This document shows positions 45,131 to 57,900 of a stretch of DNA of 64,000 nucleotides, one piece after another. A model generated the notes under the pieces. That model was not told where the DNA came from. It searched no databases and was given only the letters and a program-made list of their open reading frames with translations. This DNA comes from Gorsachius magnificus (Eukaryota > Chordata > Aves > Pelecaniformes > Ardeidae). How positions within the stretch are numbered: the first letter of the stretch is position 1; the number at the start of each line of letters is the position of its first letter. Made by a program: the position numbers and the translations under genes. The DNA is taken from contig CM067081.1 of NCBI GenBank assembly GCA_034008185.1, positions 105,285,265 through 105,349,264 on the forward strand, in the 5' to 3' direction.

Positions 45131-47932
45131 AGAGTGGAGGGACCCAGCTGCAGGCCCGTGAGACATTTTCATTGCACTCTCATATCTACCTTCTGCAAAG
45201 GGCTCACGTGAAGCAGCAAACGCAACGTGCAAGCCCTTATTTACAGAGATCGTGCCATTAGGATAGAGGAAGCACTGGAAGAAATATCTTCCTGCTGCTT
45301 CTGGGCAGAGAGCAAGGCAAGGGGTAGCCTGTATTTCAGAAAGGGGGGAATGCACAGATGGCATAACGATTCCGTTCCTAAACAGAAGAGACATTTACAT
45401 AATCATATAAAATAATGAAACCCAGCAGTCACGTTTGCTTTTCAGATAAAAGTTTTAGTTCAGAGATGTAGGTAACTATCACTTAACCTGCCCCTAAATT
45501 TCCTACAAACAGCTCCACTTAGAAGCACGAAGAGCAGATATATATCTCTTCTTTTTTCTTTTTTTTTTTTTTTTTAATTTTTTTGGGTTGGGGCAGATGA
45601 ATGGACATGGAGGACATTTTTTTTTTTTTTCTGGAGAAAAATGTTAAGGCTGTTTAAAAAAAAAATTAAAATGTCTGTCGGACAGAAATTTCCACAAAAG
45701 CTCCAGAGCAGGATATGAGGCCTGTGAACAAAGAGTTAACCCAGCTGTGGGGTGAGGCTCCCTTTCCTTACACAGGCACTGAAGGGGGGGATCTAATTAA
45801 ATGGCTCCTTGGGAAGTGTGAAATAGAAGATGCTTTTGGGGAACCCTATCTATATATTCAGGGTTACAGGACAGACTCAGCCTTAATGTGCTGCTTTTCT
45901 GTCCCTTTTTTTTAATGTTATTTTAGCTTCCTACTAACAGATCTTTCTGTGAGGAGAAAAGCCTTGTTGACAGTGAATATATTTTCCTTTTTCAGTCTGC
46001 TCTTCACACTATCCAGATGGCCAGTGGTCATCACATTCCAGACCTCTTGCAGATACGTCTTTACGACTCCAGTCATCTGCTATACAGCAAGTACAGTAAG
46101 TCCGTTTGAACTTGTTACACGATATTGCCATGTCTCAGGTTCCCTCTGCCAACTTGCATATTGCATTCGTGACATACCTGCCGTGGCTCCGAGCAGCGCG
46201 CTGAGCATGCTGACAACTTACATGACCATCATAAAATAAATGCTCCGGTTCATCGACCCCAGACTGAGCAGTGCTGGCATACTCATTGCCCTTAGATCAA
46301 ATGGCAAGGACAGGCCTTCGGGACAGGAGAAGTCCCTTCCTGTGACAGTGTGGCACATAGCACCGAGATGCCTCGGCCTACAGCTGGGATGCTCATGCCT
46401 TAGCACAGTGCAATCACCCAGGAACAATTTAAATTTTGGTAAAAATGAAAGTAAAATGTTTGTTGGTGCTGAGCATCCATTATGGCTGCCCCAGGCCACG
46501 TACAGCTAAGATGAATTGAGCTCAAAGCCCATTGCAATAGAGTAAATCAGACTTGATAGCTCACATACAGGGGCTTAATTACTCTGGAAAGACAAGCCTG
46601 TGTGCCCAAACCGGTGACGAGGACTCCAGGGCACTTTAAAGTCTGTTCAAAAGAAGGAAAATCTAGTGCTGCTTAGAAAACATGGCCTTGCCAAACGTCC
46701 TCTGGATAGTCCTGCCTGTTAAGAAGACCCTGTGAACACCTTCTCAGTAATGTATGTAGGTGCATCGTGGAGAACTGCAGTTCCCAGTATGCTCAGTGGA
46801 GAAAGATGGGCATGTTGGAAGAAGATGGAGGTGGCTGAGGAGGCGCAGTAATTCAAATGATCGAGACTTCTGCCTCCCCTCACTTATGTCTCCTCTTCCT
46901 GGGGTCTCACTGCTCAGGCTTCGTGTCACAGGTAGCTACCTCCAGTCAAGTTCAGACTCACAAATCCCTGCCTCCTTTCACAGAGAAGGGTCAAACCTCA
47001 GTGTCTCCATGACATTGGACTCCATTCCCCTATCCTGCTGACATTAAAGGTATGGTCTCAGAAGCAAGGGAAAGGGAAATATGACATTGTAGAAAGTCTG
47101 AGAGCAGAATTAGGCCATAGTGCCTTCACTTTCCCCTCCCTAATTCTGCTTCCTTCAAAGAGGCAAAAGTTTGGCAAAATGGATCTTTTTGGCAACAACT
47201 GCAGAAAGAATTTTGCATCCATGCACAAAAGCCAAGTTTTAAAATTCTTGTCCCAAAACATCATGCAAAATACTATGGCTCCTTCAATGATTAACCCCAG
47301 TTCTCTTTCTGATTCAGAGTTACCTGAAAATAGACAAGCCCATGGAAGGCCTGTGGGCAAACAGTGGGGATTGCACCACATGTATGGTTAGACAGGCTTC
47401 AACCTTTTTCCAGCATTGGTTTCTTTTTCCAGTAAATACTATAAACTAATAATATATTAATATTTGTCAAAAGAAACCTTTGAATGACATGGGAGTCTAC
47501 AAAATAAATGAGACCTGGGAAAGGGTAATGAAAACAATTCTTCACACCTTGTATAATTTGACGTGACTTGTAACATTGTGTGACATCAGCTCGCTAAGTA
47601 GTCTTAAGCCAATACCTAATGTTTTTTACTGTAAAACTCTTAAATTTGACTTTTTTTTTGCTAGGTAAATTAAGTAAAAACCAAAAGACATATAGACATG
47701 AATAAGTAACCCCTGAGGTAATCTTGAAGTTATATCAGTTATTCGCCTAGACTTCATCAATTATATATTTGCTTTATTTTACGCAGTTCTGTCTCCATAT
47801 TTTTAGATTTAGCTAAACAGCATGAAGTTTACAATATAGGGTAAGGCAGATGTGAAGGGAAGAAAGGCCCTTTAATGGTTCTTATAAAATCTTTCAACTT
47901 GCAGTCTCCATGGTGTTTTTTTTTCCTTAAAA
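45131..47932. other. Intergenic, no gene recognised
   Basis: AT-rich sequence with T-rich and A-rich runs at about 45550-45665. No exon, RNA gene or mobile element was recognised before the CR1 copy. Confidence 0.55.
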
Positions 47933-49806
47933 AGAATCATAGAATCATAGAATCACCTCGGATGGAAAAGACCTTTAAGATCATCAAGTCCAACCATTAA
48001 CCTAGCACTGCCATCCCACCACTAAACCATGTCCCTAAGCACCTCATCTATCCTTCTTTTAAATACCTCCAGGGATGAGGACTCCACCACCTCCCTGGGC
48101 AGCCCATTCCAGAGCCTGACAACCCTCTCGGTGAAGAAGTTTTTCCTAATGTCTAGCCTAAACCTGCCCTGGCACAGCTTCAAGCCATTCCCCCTCGTCC
48201 TGTCGTCCATTACCAGGGAGAAGAGGCCGACCCCCACCTCACTACAGCCTCCTTTCAGGTAGTTGTAAAGGGTGGTAAGATCTCCCCTCAGTCTCCTCTT
48301 CTCCAGACTAAACAACCCCAGTTCCCTCAGCCGCTCCTCGTATGACCTATGTTCCAGACCCCTCACCAGCTTGGTTGCTCTCCTCTGGACCTGTTCCAGC
48401 AAGGCAACATCTTTCTTGTAGTGAGGGGCCCAAAACTGAACACAGTATTCGAGGTGCGGCCTCACCAGCACCGAGTACAGGGGCACGATCACTTCCCTAC
48501 TCCTGCTGGCCACACTATTCCTGATACAAGCCAGGATGCCATTGGCCTTCTTGGCCACCTGGGCACACTGCTGGCTCATATTCATCCGTCTGTCAACCAG
48601 TACCCCCAGGTCTTTTTCCACCAGGCAGCTTTCCAGCCACTCTCCCCCAAGCCTGTAGCATTGCATGGGGTTGTTGTGACCAAAGTGCAGGACCCGGCAC
48701 TTGGCCTTGTTGAACCTCATACAATTGGCCTCGGCCCATCGATCCAGCCTGTCCAGGTCCCTCTGCAGAGCCCTCCTCCCCTCCAGCAGATCAACACTAC
48801 CGCCCAGTCTGGTGTCATCTGCAAATTTACTGAGGGCACACTCAATCCCCTCATCCAGGTCATTGATAAAGATATTAAATAAAACCGGCCCTAGAACTGA
48901 GCCCTGGGGGACACCGCTTGTGACCAGCCGCCAACTGGATTTAGCTCCATTCACCACGACTCTCTGGGCTCCGCCATCCAGCCAGTTTTTAACCCAGTGA
49001 AGAGTACACCCATCTGGGCCATGAACTGCCAGCTTCTCCAGGAGAATGCTGTGGGAGACTTGTCAAAGGCTTTGCTGAAGTCCACGTAGACAACATCCAC
49101 AGCCTTTCCCTCATCTACCAGGCAGGTCATCTGGCCATAGAAGGAAATCAGGTTGGTTAGGCAAGACCTGCCTTTCATGAACCCATGCTGACTGTGCCTG
49201 ATCCCCTGATTGTCCTCCATGTGCCTGGTGAGCACACTCAAGATGAACCTCTCCATAATCTTCCCCGGTACTGAGGTCAGGCTGACTGGTCTGTAGTTCC
49301 CCAGATCCTCCTTCTGGCCCTTCTTGAAGATAGGTGTTGCATTTGCCAACCTCCAGTCATCTGGGACCTCCCCTGTTCTCCAGGACTGCTGATAAATGAT
49401 AGAGAGTGTCTTGGCAAGCTCCTCTGCCAGCTCCTTCAGCACTCTTGGGTGGATCCCATTCGGCCCCATAGACTTGTGGATGTCCAGGTGGCATAGCAGG
49501 TCAAAGACTGCTTCCTCCTGGATTATGGGGGGTTCATTCCACTCTCTGTCCCCATCTTCCAGCTCAGGAGGCTGGGTACCCTGGGGATAACTCGTTGGGC
49601 CATTAAAGACCAAGGCAAAGAAGGTGTTAAGTATCTCAGCCTTTTCCTCATCTTTAGTGGCAATGTTCCCCCTTGCATCCACTAGAGGATGGAGGTTCTC
49701 CCTGTCTCTCTTTTTTTGTTAACGTATTTATAAAAACTTTTTTTATCATCCCTTACAACAGTGGCCAGTTTTAAATTTATCTACCTCACCAAGTCCTCCT
49801 GGGTTT
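47933..49806 (-). mobile_element. CR1 LINE, largest copy, minus strand (copy 3)
   Basis: About 1.87 kb of CR1 in minus orientation. Its 3' end at 47935-47955 has the ATCATAGAATCATAGAATC repeat. Reading leftwards from the right end, the minus strand encodes the region before reverse transcriptase (INLKLATVVRDDKKSFYKYV), then [46 protein letters not shown], the intact FADD active site and the full C-terminus ending VLRDMV. Only two lesions are seen: a TAG at 49781-49783 and a one-base deletion near 49061. It belongs to a different, apparently younger subfamily than copies 1 and 2. The 5' end is truncated; endonuclease is absent. Confidence 0.95.
48022..49790 (-). pseudogene. CR1 ORF2 reverse transcriptase, one frameshift and one stop
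   Basis: Two long minus-strand frames (48951-49682 and 48022-48957) cover the reverse-transcriptase domain. They are offset by a single missing base just after YVDFSKAFD, near 49061; past this the expected motif order resumes in the other frame. Active-site FADD is kept. Upstream, a TAG at 49781-49783 interrupts the frame. The start of ORF2 with its endonuclease is missing, so this is a dead retrotransposon piece. Confidence 0.9.
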
Positions 49807-51644
49807 GTATGTTTGGTTTGGGTTTTTTTCCTGTGGAAGTTTCCAGCAATTTAGTTTTCTATCTATCATGTACTCCTATCTATTGTATTAATTTGTATCT
49901 CTACAGTTTCTGCCACTTTCAGATGACTACACATTGCTAGATATTATTTCTAACAGAAATGGAGTAATAAACTGTCATCTTGACTTGTTGGAATAAGAAC
50001 ACTAATAAGGACCTCTTAGAAGAGGAAAACTGTCTGAACAGCAAAGAAGCTCAATAATGGTTCAAGTTAACATAAAATAAGGGTGTTGATTCATTTGTAA
50101 TCTGCTCTTCCCTAAAGTGTATGGGCAGTCTCTGAGGCACAAGAGTCAAGAGACAGTGTCGTTTCCGATTATTGAAGGGAAATATGCAGAATATGGCATT
50201 TTATGCTTCCTTCTGTTTGCTTTTGTTCATTGCTGACCTTCATTTCTCGCTGACCTTAGTGTGCCAACTGGTGTAAAGAGGGGATGGGGGAAGCTGGACT
50301 CCAGAGGCCAGACGTCCTTCTGGATGTCCTCACTCCCTTTCCTCCCTCTGCCCATTCCACCGTCAATGACCTAGAGTTGTTAGATTACCGCTTTGGTTTT
50401 GCAAAACATCTGAAAATATTTGGAGCAGTTGAAACTCCTCTAGACTCATGAATTTCCACTTACAAGGTAGGCCTATTAGAGACTTCAGTGAGAGAATAAC
50501 TTATCATTTACAAAATAAAATTCATAGCAATTGCTGATTGTCTGATGTGCTGTTTTCATTATGCTTTTGAAGGTGATAGTTGCCAGTCAGAGAATCGGAT
50601 GAGTTTCCACAGATTGCTTTTCTTTTTCATCAGAAGAAACACACTCCAGTTCTGTGATTGCATTATTTTTACTTTTTGTAGTCTGTAGAGGGAGAGATTC
50701 CTTGAACCTTTCCCCATTACCTTCCCATAACCTCATCACTTCTCATGTCCAGCTCTACTTCTGAACATATGTTTATATTTTGTGATATAATGTGAGAATA
50801 GTTGTGGTCATTACTCAGCCTGGGTGAATTTCATGGTAATTAATGTTTGGGGGTTTTGTTTTTAAAAGATAAGTTGCCTAAGGGGCCATATCTATTTAAA
50901 AGCTTTCCCCCACCCCAGACTTCCTAAAATTACTATCATGTGAAAAAGTGCTTTGCTTTTGATGTAGTAGCCATCTGTATTAGGGGGAAAGGTCTGTATT
51001 TCTGCATTTCGCTTCTAGTTCCTGAGCCAGCTAAGGGTGTCGTGCAACATAAACAATTAAAATATCTTTTTTAAGGACTGGGGGAGTAAAAGCCTTCACT
51101 GTTAGCCAGCCTGGAAATAATCTCACACAGACACAAATAATCTTCAGTCCAGAAATCTACATGCTCAAATTATGCACTTACTGGACTCATATATGCAAAA
51201 CCCACTGCTATAAATTATTCATCTCAAGAGAGCACCATTCTTGGATGGATTGCAAGACTGGGCTTGCAGTGGCTGATACTGTCTGCTCGCCTCATTCTTA
51301 ATTTCTTCTAGATGAAAAACATGTATGCTAGCATGCAGATGGCACTAAATAAACAAAAGGGATGAATTTGGCTTAGTGGAATACAGGCTTGTATAAGGTC
51401 AATATTATTTTGTTGTGCTTGAATGCAACTTGTTTGAGCATACTGACTGCTGCAATTCTATTGCTAAGAATGTAATCAATTTCAGGACTAAAATTGTTAG
51501 AAAAAAACAGGTATGGGGCTTGTAAGGCTTAGGAAGTGGAATGAGCACTCAACGTAATACTTTGCTAGGTATATAAATCCATTGCAGAGATTTGTTTGTT
51601 TATTCTGGTGTCTCTTACACTGTTTCTAGTCAAAGAGCAGAAGG
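49807..51644. other. Intergenic, no gene recognised
   Basis: AT-rich sequence between the CR1 copy and the solo LTR, with no exon or RNA gene recognised. Confidence 0.55.
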
Positions 51645-51650
51645 TAACAG
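51645..51650. repeat. Target site duplication, left (TAACAG)
   Basis: TAACAG directly before the LTR, identical to 51963-51968. Six-base duplications are typical of class II (alpha-/betaretrovirus-like) endogenous retroviruses. Confidence 0.85.
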
Positions 51651-51962
51651 TGTCGTCGGAAGGGGAAGCCAGCCCGGATTAAACGATGGATCTCAATATG
51701 AGTATGGTCGTTCTCCTTTATTGCGCAGCTAACAAAAGCATATATAGGCCGAAAACCATAACATACACACACGTCACACTGTGATTGGTAGAACACCGTT
51801 ATACACACGCCTACATCGCTACTGTGACTGGGACGGGTCATCTGTGCAGCGGAGGGGCTTCACCTTCTCTTCCGGTCATAGGTCCGCCCACATCCGCTTA
51901 AGAGCAGGGGGCTGTTGAATGGGACTAAATCACGCCCATTCTCACTCAGCCACTCCTCTACA
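51651..51962 (-). mobile_element. Solo LTR of an endogenous retrovirus, 312 bp
   Basis: The element is bounded by TG...CA (TGTCGTCGG at left, CTCTACA at right) and flanked by a perfect TAACAG duplication. On the minus strand, in the right order, it has a CCAAT box (complement at 51784-51788), a TATATATGC TATA box (51739-51747) and an AATAAA polyadenylation signal (51717-51722), about 20 bases after the TATA. No internal retroviral sequence is present, so it arose by recombination between two LTRs. Local CpG content is higher than in the surroundings, consistent with a fairly recent insertion. The 6-bp duplication and short length suggest a class II ERV; the family is not identified. Confidence 0.9.
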
Positions 51963-51968
51963 TAACAG
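51963..51968. repeat. Target site duplication, right (TAACAG)
   Basis: Identical to 51645-51650 on the other side of the LTR. Confidence 0.85.
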
Positions 51969-54900
51969 TTCTCATAATGTCTGCCTAACGTGTTTCATCT
52001 GAGCTAGCTAGAAGAGAATTCCTATCTTGTTTATCATTATGTTCTTTCTCAATTATTGCAAGGCTGACAGTGGCATCCTCAGAACAGTAGCCATTAGAAG
52101 GCTACTTGGTACTACAACAGGCTATATGTTCTACTGCAACAAAAAGTCAACCCAGTTTTAAGGGCTACTTATAACTGTAGCTGAAAACTGAGAAATCTCA
52201 TGTATCACCTAGGAAGTGAGTGGGAAAAATGACTAGGGCATATATTAAAAGATAAATGACATTCAACGACATTTCCCAAATAGTAAGAGTCAGAGAACAC
52301 CTCTATACCAAGCTGCCTGTCAAAAAAACCCCACTCTTAAAATAAATGACAAATTCCAAATAAGCTACAGCACAATGGTCTGCACTACGGCAGTGTGGCA
52401 TCTCAAATCACCACTCTCAAGAGAACCATACTTATTTCTAAAGACCCCATCTTATTAACGCTGTGATCTTTCAGTAGTAAAACATGGCATCTGTTGTATG
52501 TTATCATTTCATTCTTACAGCACAATCAATACTCTAATCTGTTATGGTACTTTCGGATTAGTGTTATTATTTTCAGAATAAGCAAATAGCAAAAACTGTG
52601 AGGAAATGGAAGAAGGGAAGTGTTCCACAGAGAGAAACATTTCACAAACAGCAGTGGATCATCCAAGCATGCTCTCCACTGTGCTTCAGGAAAACAAGTC
52701 ATTTACCAGATGTTTCAAATTGTGTGTAAAATATAAAAAAGCATATTGGGGAAAATGTTTTTAATGCTAGAATACTTGTCTGTCTATTGTAAGAATACTA
52801 AATGTGAAACATGAGCTAGCTTAAAAATATTAAAATGCATCCTATTTTACCCTTGCAATATATAGCTATATCTTTCTCAAATTATTCTTTTTGCTTTCAG
52901 GATCTGAGGAGATTGTTAGGTCTGCTACATTTTTCAATCTGTCAAAAATGAGCTGATTCCTCTTTTTCTTTTTACTCTCTCCCTTTATTGACTTTTTTCC
53001 CCCCTATTATTTCTTTTTTTTTCTATGATGGCTCTTTTAAGCAGGATAAAGATGTGGACACATACAATAAATACTTGGGTGAATATCAAGAGACAGAGAT
53101 CTTCTACTATTCCAGCACGCACAAATGGAGAAGAGTCCAGACTGTGGAGATTACAGAGAAGGTGCCTGCTGCACTGAGTCTGCTAGAAGCACGACAGCAA
53201 ACGTGGATTTTAAGATGCATCAATCCAAGAAATTTGGTTTTTTAGCAACTCTTCATTACTACAAGAGGGGAGAAATAGGGGCCACTATGAAAGCTGCCAA
53301 AGAAGTGGGAACGTTATGCCATACAGTGCAAATTTTTACTTGGGGCACCGGCTTTTTGGTCTGTGATAACTGAACACAAAATTTTTGGTATCCAGGCTTG
53401 GTTGAAATAGAGGCTGCAGTCCTGTGCACGCCTAGCCTACAGCACCACTGATCATATTTCCCAAATAACAAGCAAGATATGGAAGTGCACAGCAAAACCC
53501 CCGAAGTCTGTTTTCCTACAGATTTGTGTCTTGAAGGCAAGCTCCTGTGTATCCTCTGACATTTGATAAAGACCACTAGAAATTCACAGTGTTTTTCTGC
53601 ATATCATGCATACTACAAGAGAGTGGGGAGAAGAGAAAAATAATATTATCTCACTTCTCAAGGTGCCAAAGGGGTTGCATTAAGATGCTCACCGTGTTCT
53701 CTCTGAGCAAAACATCGACCCCTGCCCATGAAGGTCATGGGCATGGCAGGGGTCTGCATGCAAAGAGGCGTGCAGCATGGTCTAGACCTCATTCTCCACA
53801 GTCCCTTGTGAAGTGACGTTGCAGTGACATCAGTACGCAAATGCTGAGGAGAGTCTCGAGGCACAACGGGCGCCTGTACAACTGCTTTACAGGTGTGCTG
53901 AAAGACCTGTGCTGAAGCTGAGGAGACAGACAACATGTGGCAGCAGCCCTGACCCGAAGGGGCCTCACCCTGCCTGGGAAAGATGTAACTCCAGTTGAAA
54001 CTGGGGGAGTTAGAAAAGAGCGGTAGCGGAGCAGCTGGGTGTATTACCAAGTGTCTTCTAGTATCGCTGTGCCAGCTGAGTTCTCTTTTTTTCTTAATCT
54101 TTTATAAGCCTTTCCTGAAAAGACATTACTCAAAACACGGCTAACATCTCTTGAAGTAATTAACTTTCCTTTTGGCTATACGACTGAGGTACAGCATTTG
54201 GGGTCTGTAAATTTTCAAGAACTGGCTGATTTGCATAGCTGCATTATTTCTTATAAGCGGAGCTGGCAATGCTGCCAATAGTTACATTTGGCCAACAATT
54301 TCCCTTGTAAAATCCTGCTTCTGCTGGGGTAAATTATTTTTCAGTGCTCTGAAATGTCTTATGCCAGGCCTCTGCCTCAGGGTGAATACTTGCAGTTTTA
54401 TTTTACAGTTACTGATGTGTTTTTTTAATATTTCTGCCAAAAAAAAAAAAAAAGAGTCCTCTGTTCTCAAGATAATTGTGGCATGATGCATTTTCCCCTG
54501 TCCCTGAATTCTTACAAGTGTTCTACTGGGACAGGACAAGATCATCATGCTCTGCAGCAGCAACTTGACTTCTGGACGGGGAGAGCCATGTGTGTCTCTG
54601 TGGAAAAACTGCTTTGCTCGTGAAATTTTGCGCAAATGTGGTTACATGCATAAGCCTTTGAAGCATCTCTCTTCTACTATGCTAATTTGAAACTCACTAG
54701 GGTTTCTTGGCGAAAGCTCTGACACTTCGTCTCCACGGGCTCAGAGGTTCAGAGTGGAGTGCAACATTGCACCCAGCAGTTTCCAGGGCTGATGCAGCAG
54801 CAGAGCCAGGGCTGGAGCAGCTGGTGGCTCTCCTGGGTCTCACAACCCCTCTGTCAGCCCTGGGACCATCCATCCTCAGCGTGGGGAATGCCGGCACGGG

Positions 54901-57900
54901 CTGGGTCAGGGAGTCCGGGGGAAGAAAAAGGGTGGAGCTGGTTTGACCAGGAGAGGAGACAGATTTCTGTAGCTCTCATCCAGGGAGTTCTACTTTTTCT
55001 GACTCAAACCAAAGCCTGCAGGCTTTTGAAAAGCTCTAGAATTTAAGAGAAGCTCTACAATTTAAGAAAGTGAGGATAAAACCATCAACTCCTCAAACCC
55101 CTCTGCAAGGACTAGATTTAAAACCTGGGCTCTGAAAGTGCCCAGGTTTAGGATGGCTCAGTTACAGTCCCAGAAATGAAGCGTGCTGCTTAAACTCATG
55201 TCAGTTCTCCCTGCCTGCCTGCCCCAACAAGGTTATACATTTTTTTCTAATTGCAAGTGCTGGAAAGATTGTTTTACAATGTTGTCAGTCTAATCAGTTC
55301 AGTCAATCAGTAAATCTGATTCTATTTATCATGGTTGCAAGGCAAACTTTACAAGAGAAACTTCCTTGCTCTTTGAGGTTGTAAAGGACCCATGAGACTT
55401 TAGAGTGAAGGACAGAAGTAAGAATACTCAGGGCAATGGTTCAAGTCTACAAAGATGCTGTTAAGTTCTTGTGGGGTTGTTGAAGACCACTGCCCTCACA
55501 CAGGTATGGCAAGGGAAGAAAATTTACTGTCTGAGGTAAATAATAAATCACTGAAGAGAGAACAGGCTGAATCCAAATGTTTTCCAATGTGCTGCAAATA
55601 CATACATAAAAACCCACATCTAGCCAATCTGTCTCATTACATTACAGAGAAGCCAGTCATACATTCAGAGACATTCATAGGAGAATCTGTCCAATCTGAC
55701 ATTTTACCATGGATTAATACCCACGGTCCTTGTGGTCCTAGAAGAACCTAACGATTTATGTCTGAGGTATTTTTTGCACATGAAACAAGGGCAGTGGTAC
55801 TCCTCCTAATAAATGGCAAATATGTGAGAGGACAGAGTCCACTTGTTTTGGGAAAGGAGCTTAGACTGACATAGTATCTGTTTTGTTGGGTTTTTTAAAA
55901 AGGACAGCAAGCAGACCACCACGTTAGAAGGCTTTTGAGGAAGACAAATGCTTGTATTAAAGGGAACTGCTGGCATGGTTAGTGGAGATAGGACTTGGGC
56001 TGTCAGAAAACCCTGCTGTTTGCCCGAGGACTACTCAGCTGGCCACTTTGGACAGTGCCGCCATTTGCCCTGTGACCCTTCCCATTCTCCCAGGCAACAT
56101 CAGTCCTGGTGAGAAATGGGTGTAAATCAGTGCCCTCTAAAAGAGAATAATGCAAGCAAACAGGCTTCACGCACAAATTAGTTTTAATTTAGCTGCTGTA
56201 ACCCATTGTTTCAGAGAACATGGGAACTGCTGTGTTACACAGAGACCTGATCTATTCTGATCACAGCCTGACTGTATAATTCACACTGATAAATAGCTTC
56301 TTTTATACTAAACATCTGTGGGAAAGGCTGCTTCCCGTGCTGGCCACATGCCTGCTAAATAAAACCCAGAGGAAATTGGCCAGGCAGTTCTGCATGCCAT
56401 TGTGAGAGAGGTTAAGGTTCAGCAATGACCTCTGGTCCCTTGCCCCTTGAACTGATGGGGCTAGATGCACCATGAAGTTGGCGTACCGAGTCTTTGCTTT
56501 GCTGCAGGAGTGCTTGGCCAGTTAGGTTATTCTTTAAAGGAATTAGCTATTGCAACTTCAGAAATGTGTCTTAGATGGCCAGAGTTCTGCTTTTCCTTCC
56601 CCATCAAAAACAGAGGTTGCTAAAATGAAGAGTAAAGAAAACATTAAGAACGTTAAATTGCAGAAGCTAGACTGAAATATTTTTTCAAGCTGGTTGATTT
56701 ATGGAAGGGATTTTTATTAATAGTAACTTACCAGTTCCATAATTGATTGCCTGCAGAAATCTGTAAAATTATAGGCCAATAATCTTTTTTTAATAAATGC
56801 ATTCATCCCCATAAAATAACCAACGATCAGCTGTGAAGCAAATACTAACTATGCTCTAAAGACAGACTTCCATGATGAATGATCCAATTAACCAGACTGC
56901 AGAACTCTTTTAAACCCCTTTTTTCACTCTTGGTGAAGTATCTTGGTGCTTTCACAATGTGTGCTATAACAAACCTATCAAAGGACTGCAAATAGAAAAG
57001 TCACATTGCAGCATGATTTTGCAGTTCAGTGTTTGATGAGGGAGAACAACGCATGCCGAGACACATTCAGTATACCAGGGAGGATAGAAAGAATTGCAAA
57101 GAAGGCAAGAAGTACTGTTGTGAACTTAGTGGCAATTCAGACCTCTGTTTCTCTAAGTGTTTTGGGACCCATTTATCTTTATACACAAGTAAATCCATTC
57201 AAGACAAAATATGCAATAGCTGCAGCTAAACTTTTGTATAAATTTTGAGATGACTGGGTGTGTATCTCTATGTGGTTACTCCCGAAGTTGGGTACTTGGA
57301 AGTGGTAAGTGAGAAATTCTGTTTCACTCAACCTGAAAGATGTAAATCAAATTTAATAGCTTATGGGTCTTCAAAGAAAGGTTGAAAATTGAGGGAGTGT
57401 CGTGTTTGAACAAAACAGAGATTTGCTTTGCTTGCCCTTGTGCAAATTTTCCTTAATGCTTGGTATTAGCAAATTGTTTTTCCTGCAGAGAAGTGCAAAG
57501 AAACAGAAATTTTGAAGAGGTTATTTATGGAAAGTAAATATTGAAATCCTTAGTACAAGAGCTTGCTGAGATGCCTGATTTTAAATGTCACTCAGTTCTT
57601 AAAAGAAAAGAAAAAGGCTGCTTTATATCTCAGCCTAAAATACAGACCAAAGAGGGTTAGGGATACCAAACACTTATCATTACTCATTGCAAGCAACCTA
57701 GTAAGAACTGTTCACTTGTGTGTAATTGGTGCAAATTTTACCTATGTATGTAAAAAGTGATCCCATTCTAGGCAAAAAAAGTCCAACTTGAGCAACTGCC
57801 GATCATCACTTGTTCAGACGTAAGCGTAATGCTTCATTCAGCAATGTTACCCGATTTGTAAGGCATCAGAGAACATACAGAAATGGGAGCTCTTGTGTCC

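Noticed and set aside
44825..45394. Minus-strand open frame of 189 codons in the GC-rich island
   Set aside because: Overlaps other open frames on both strands and resembles no family I know. Kept only as part of the orphan island.
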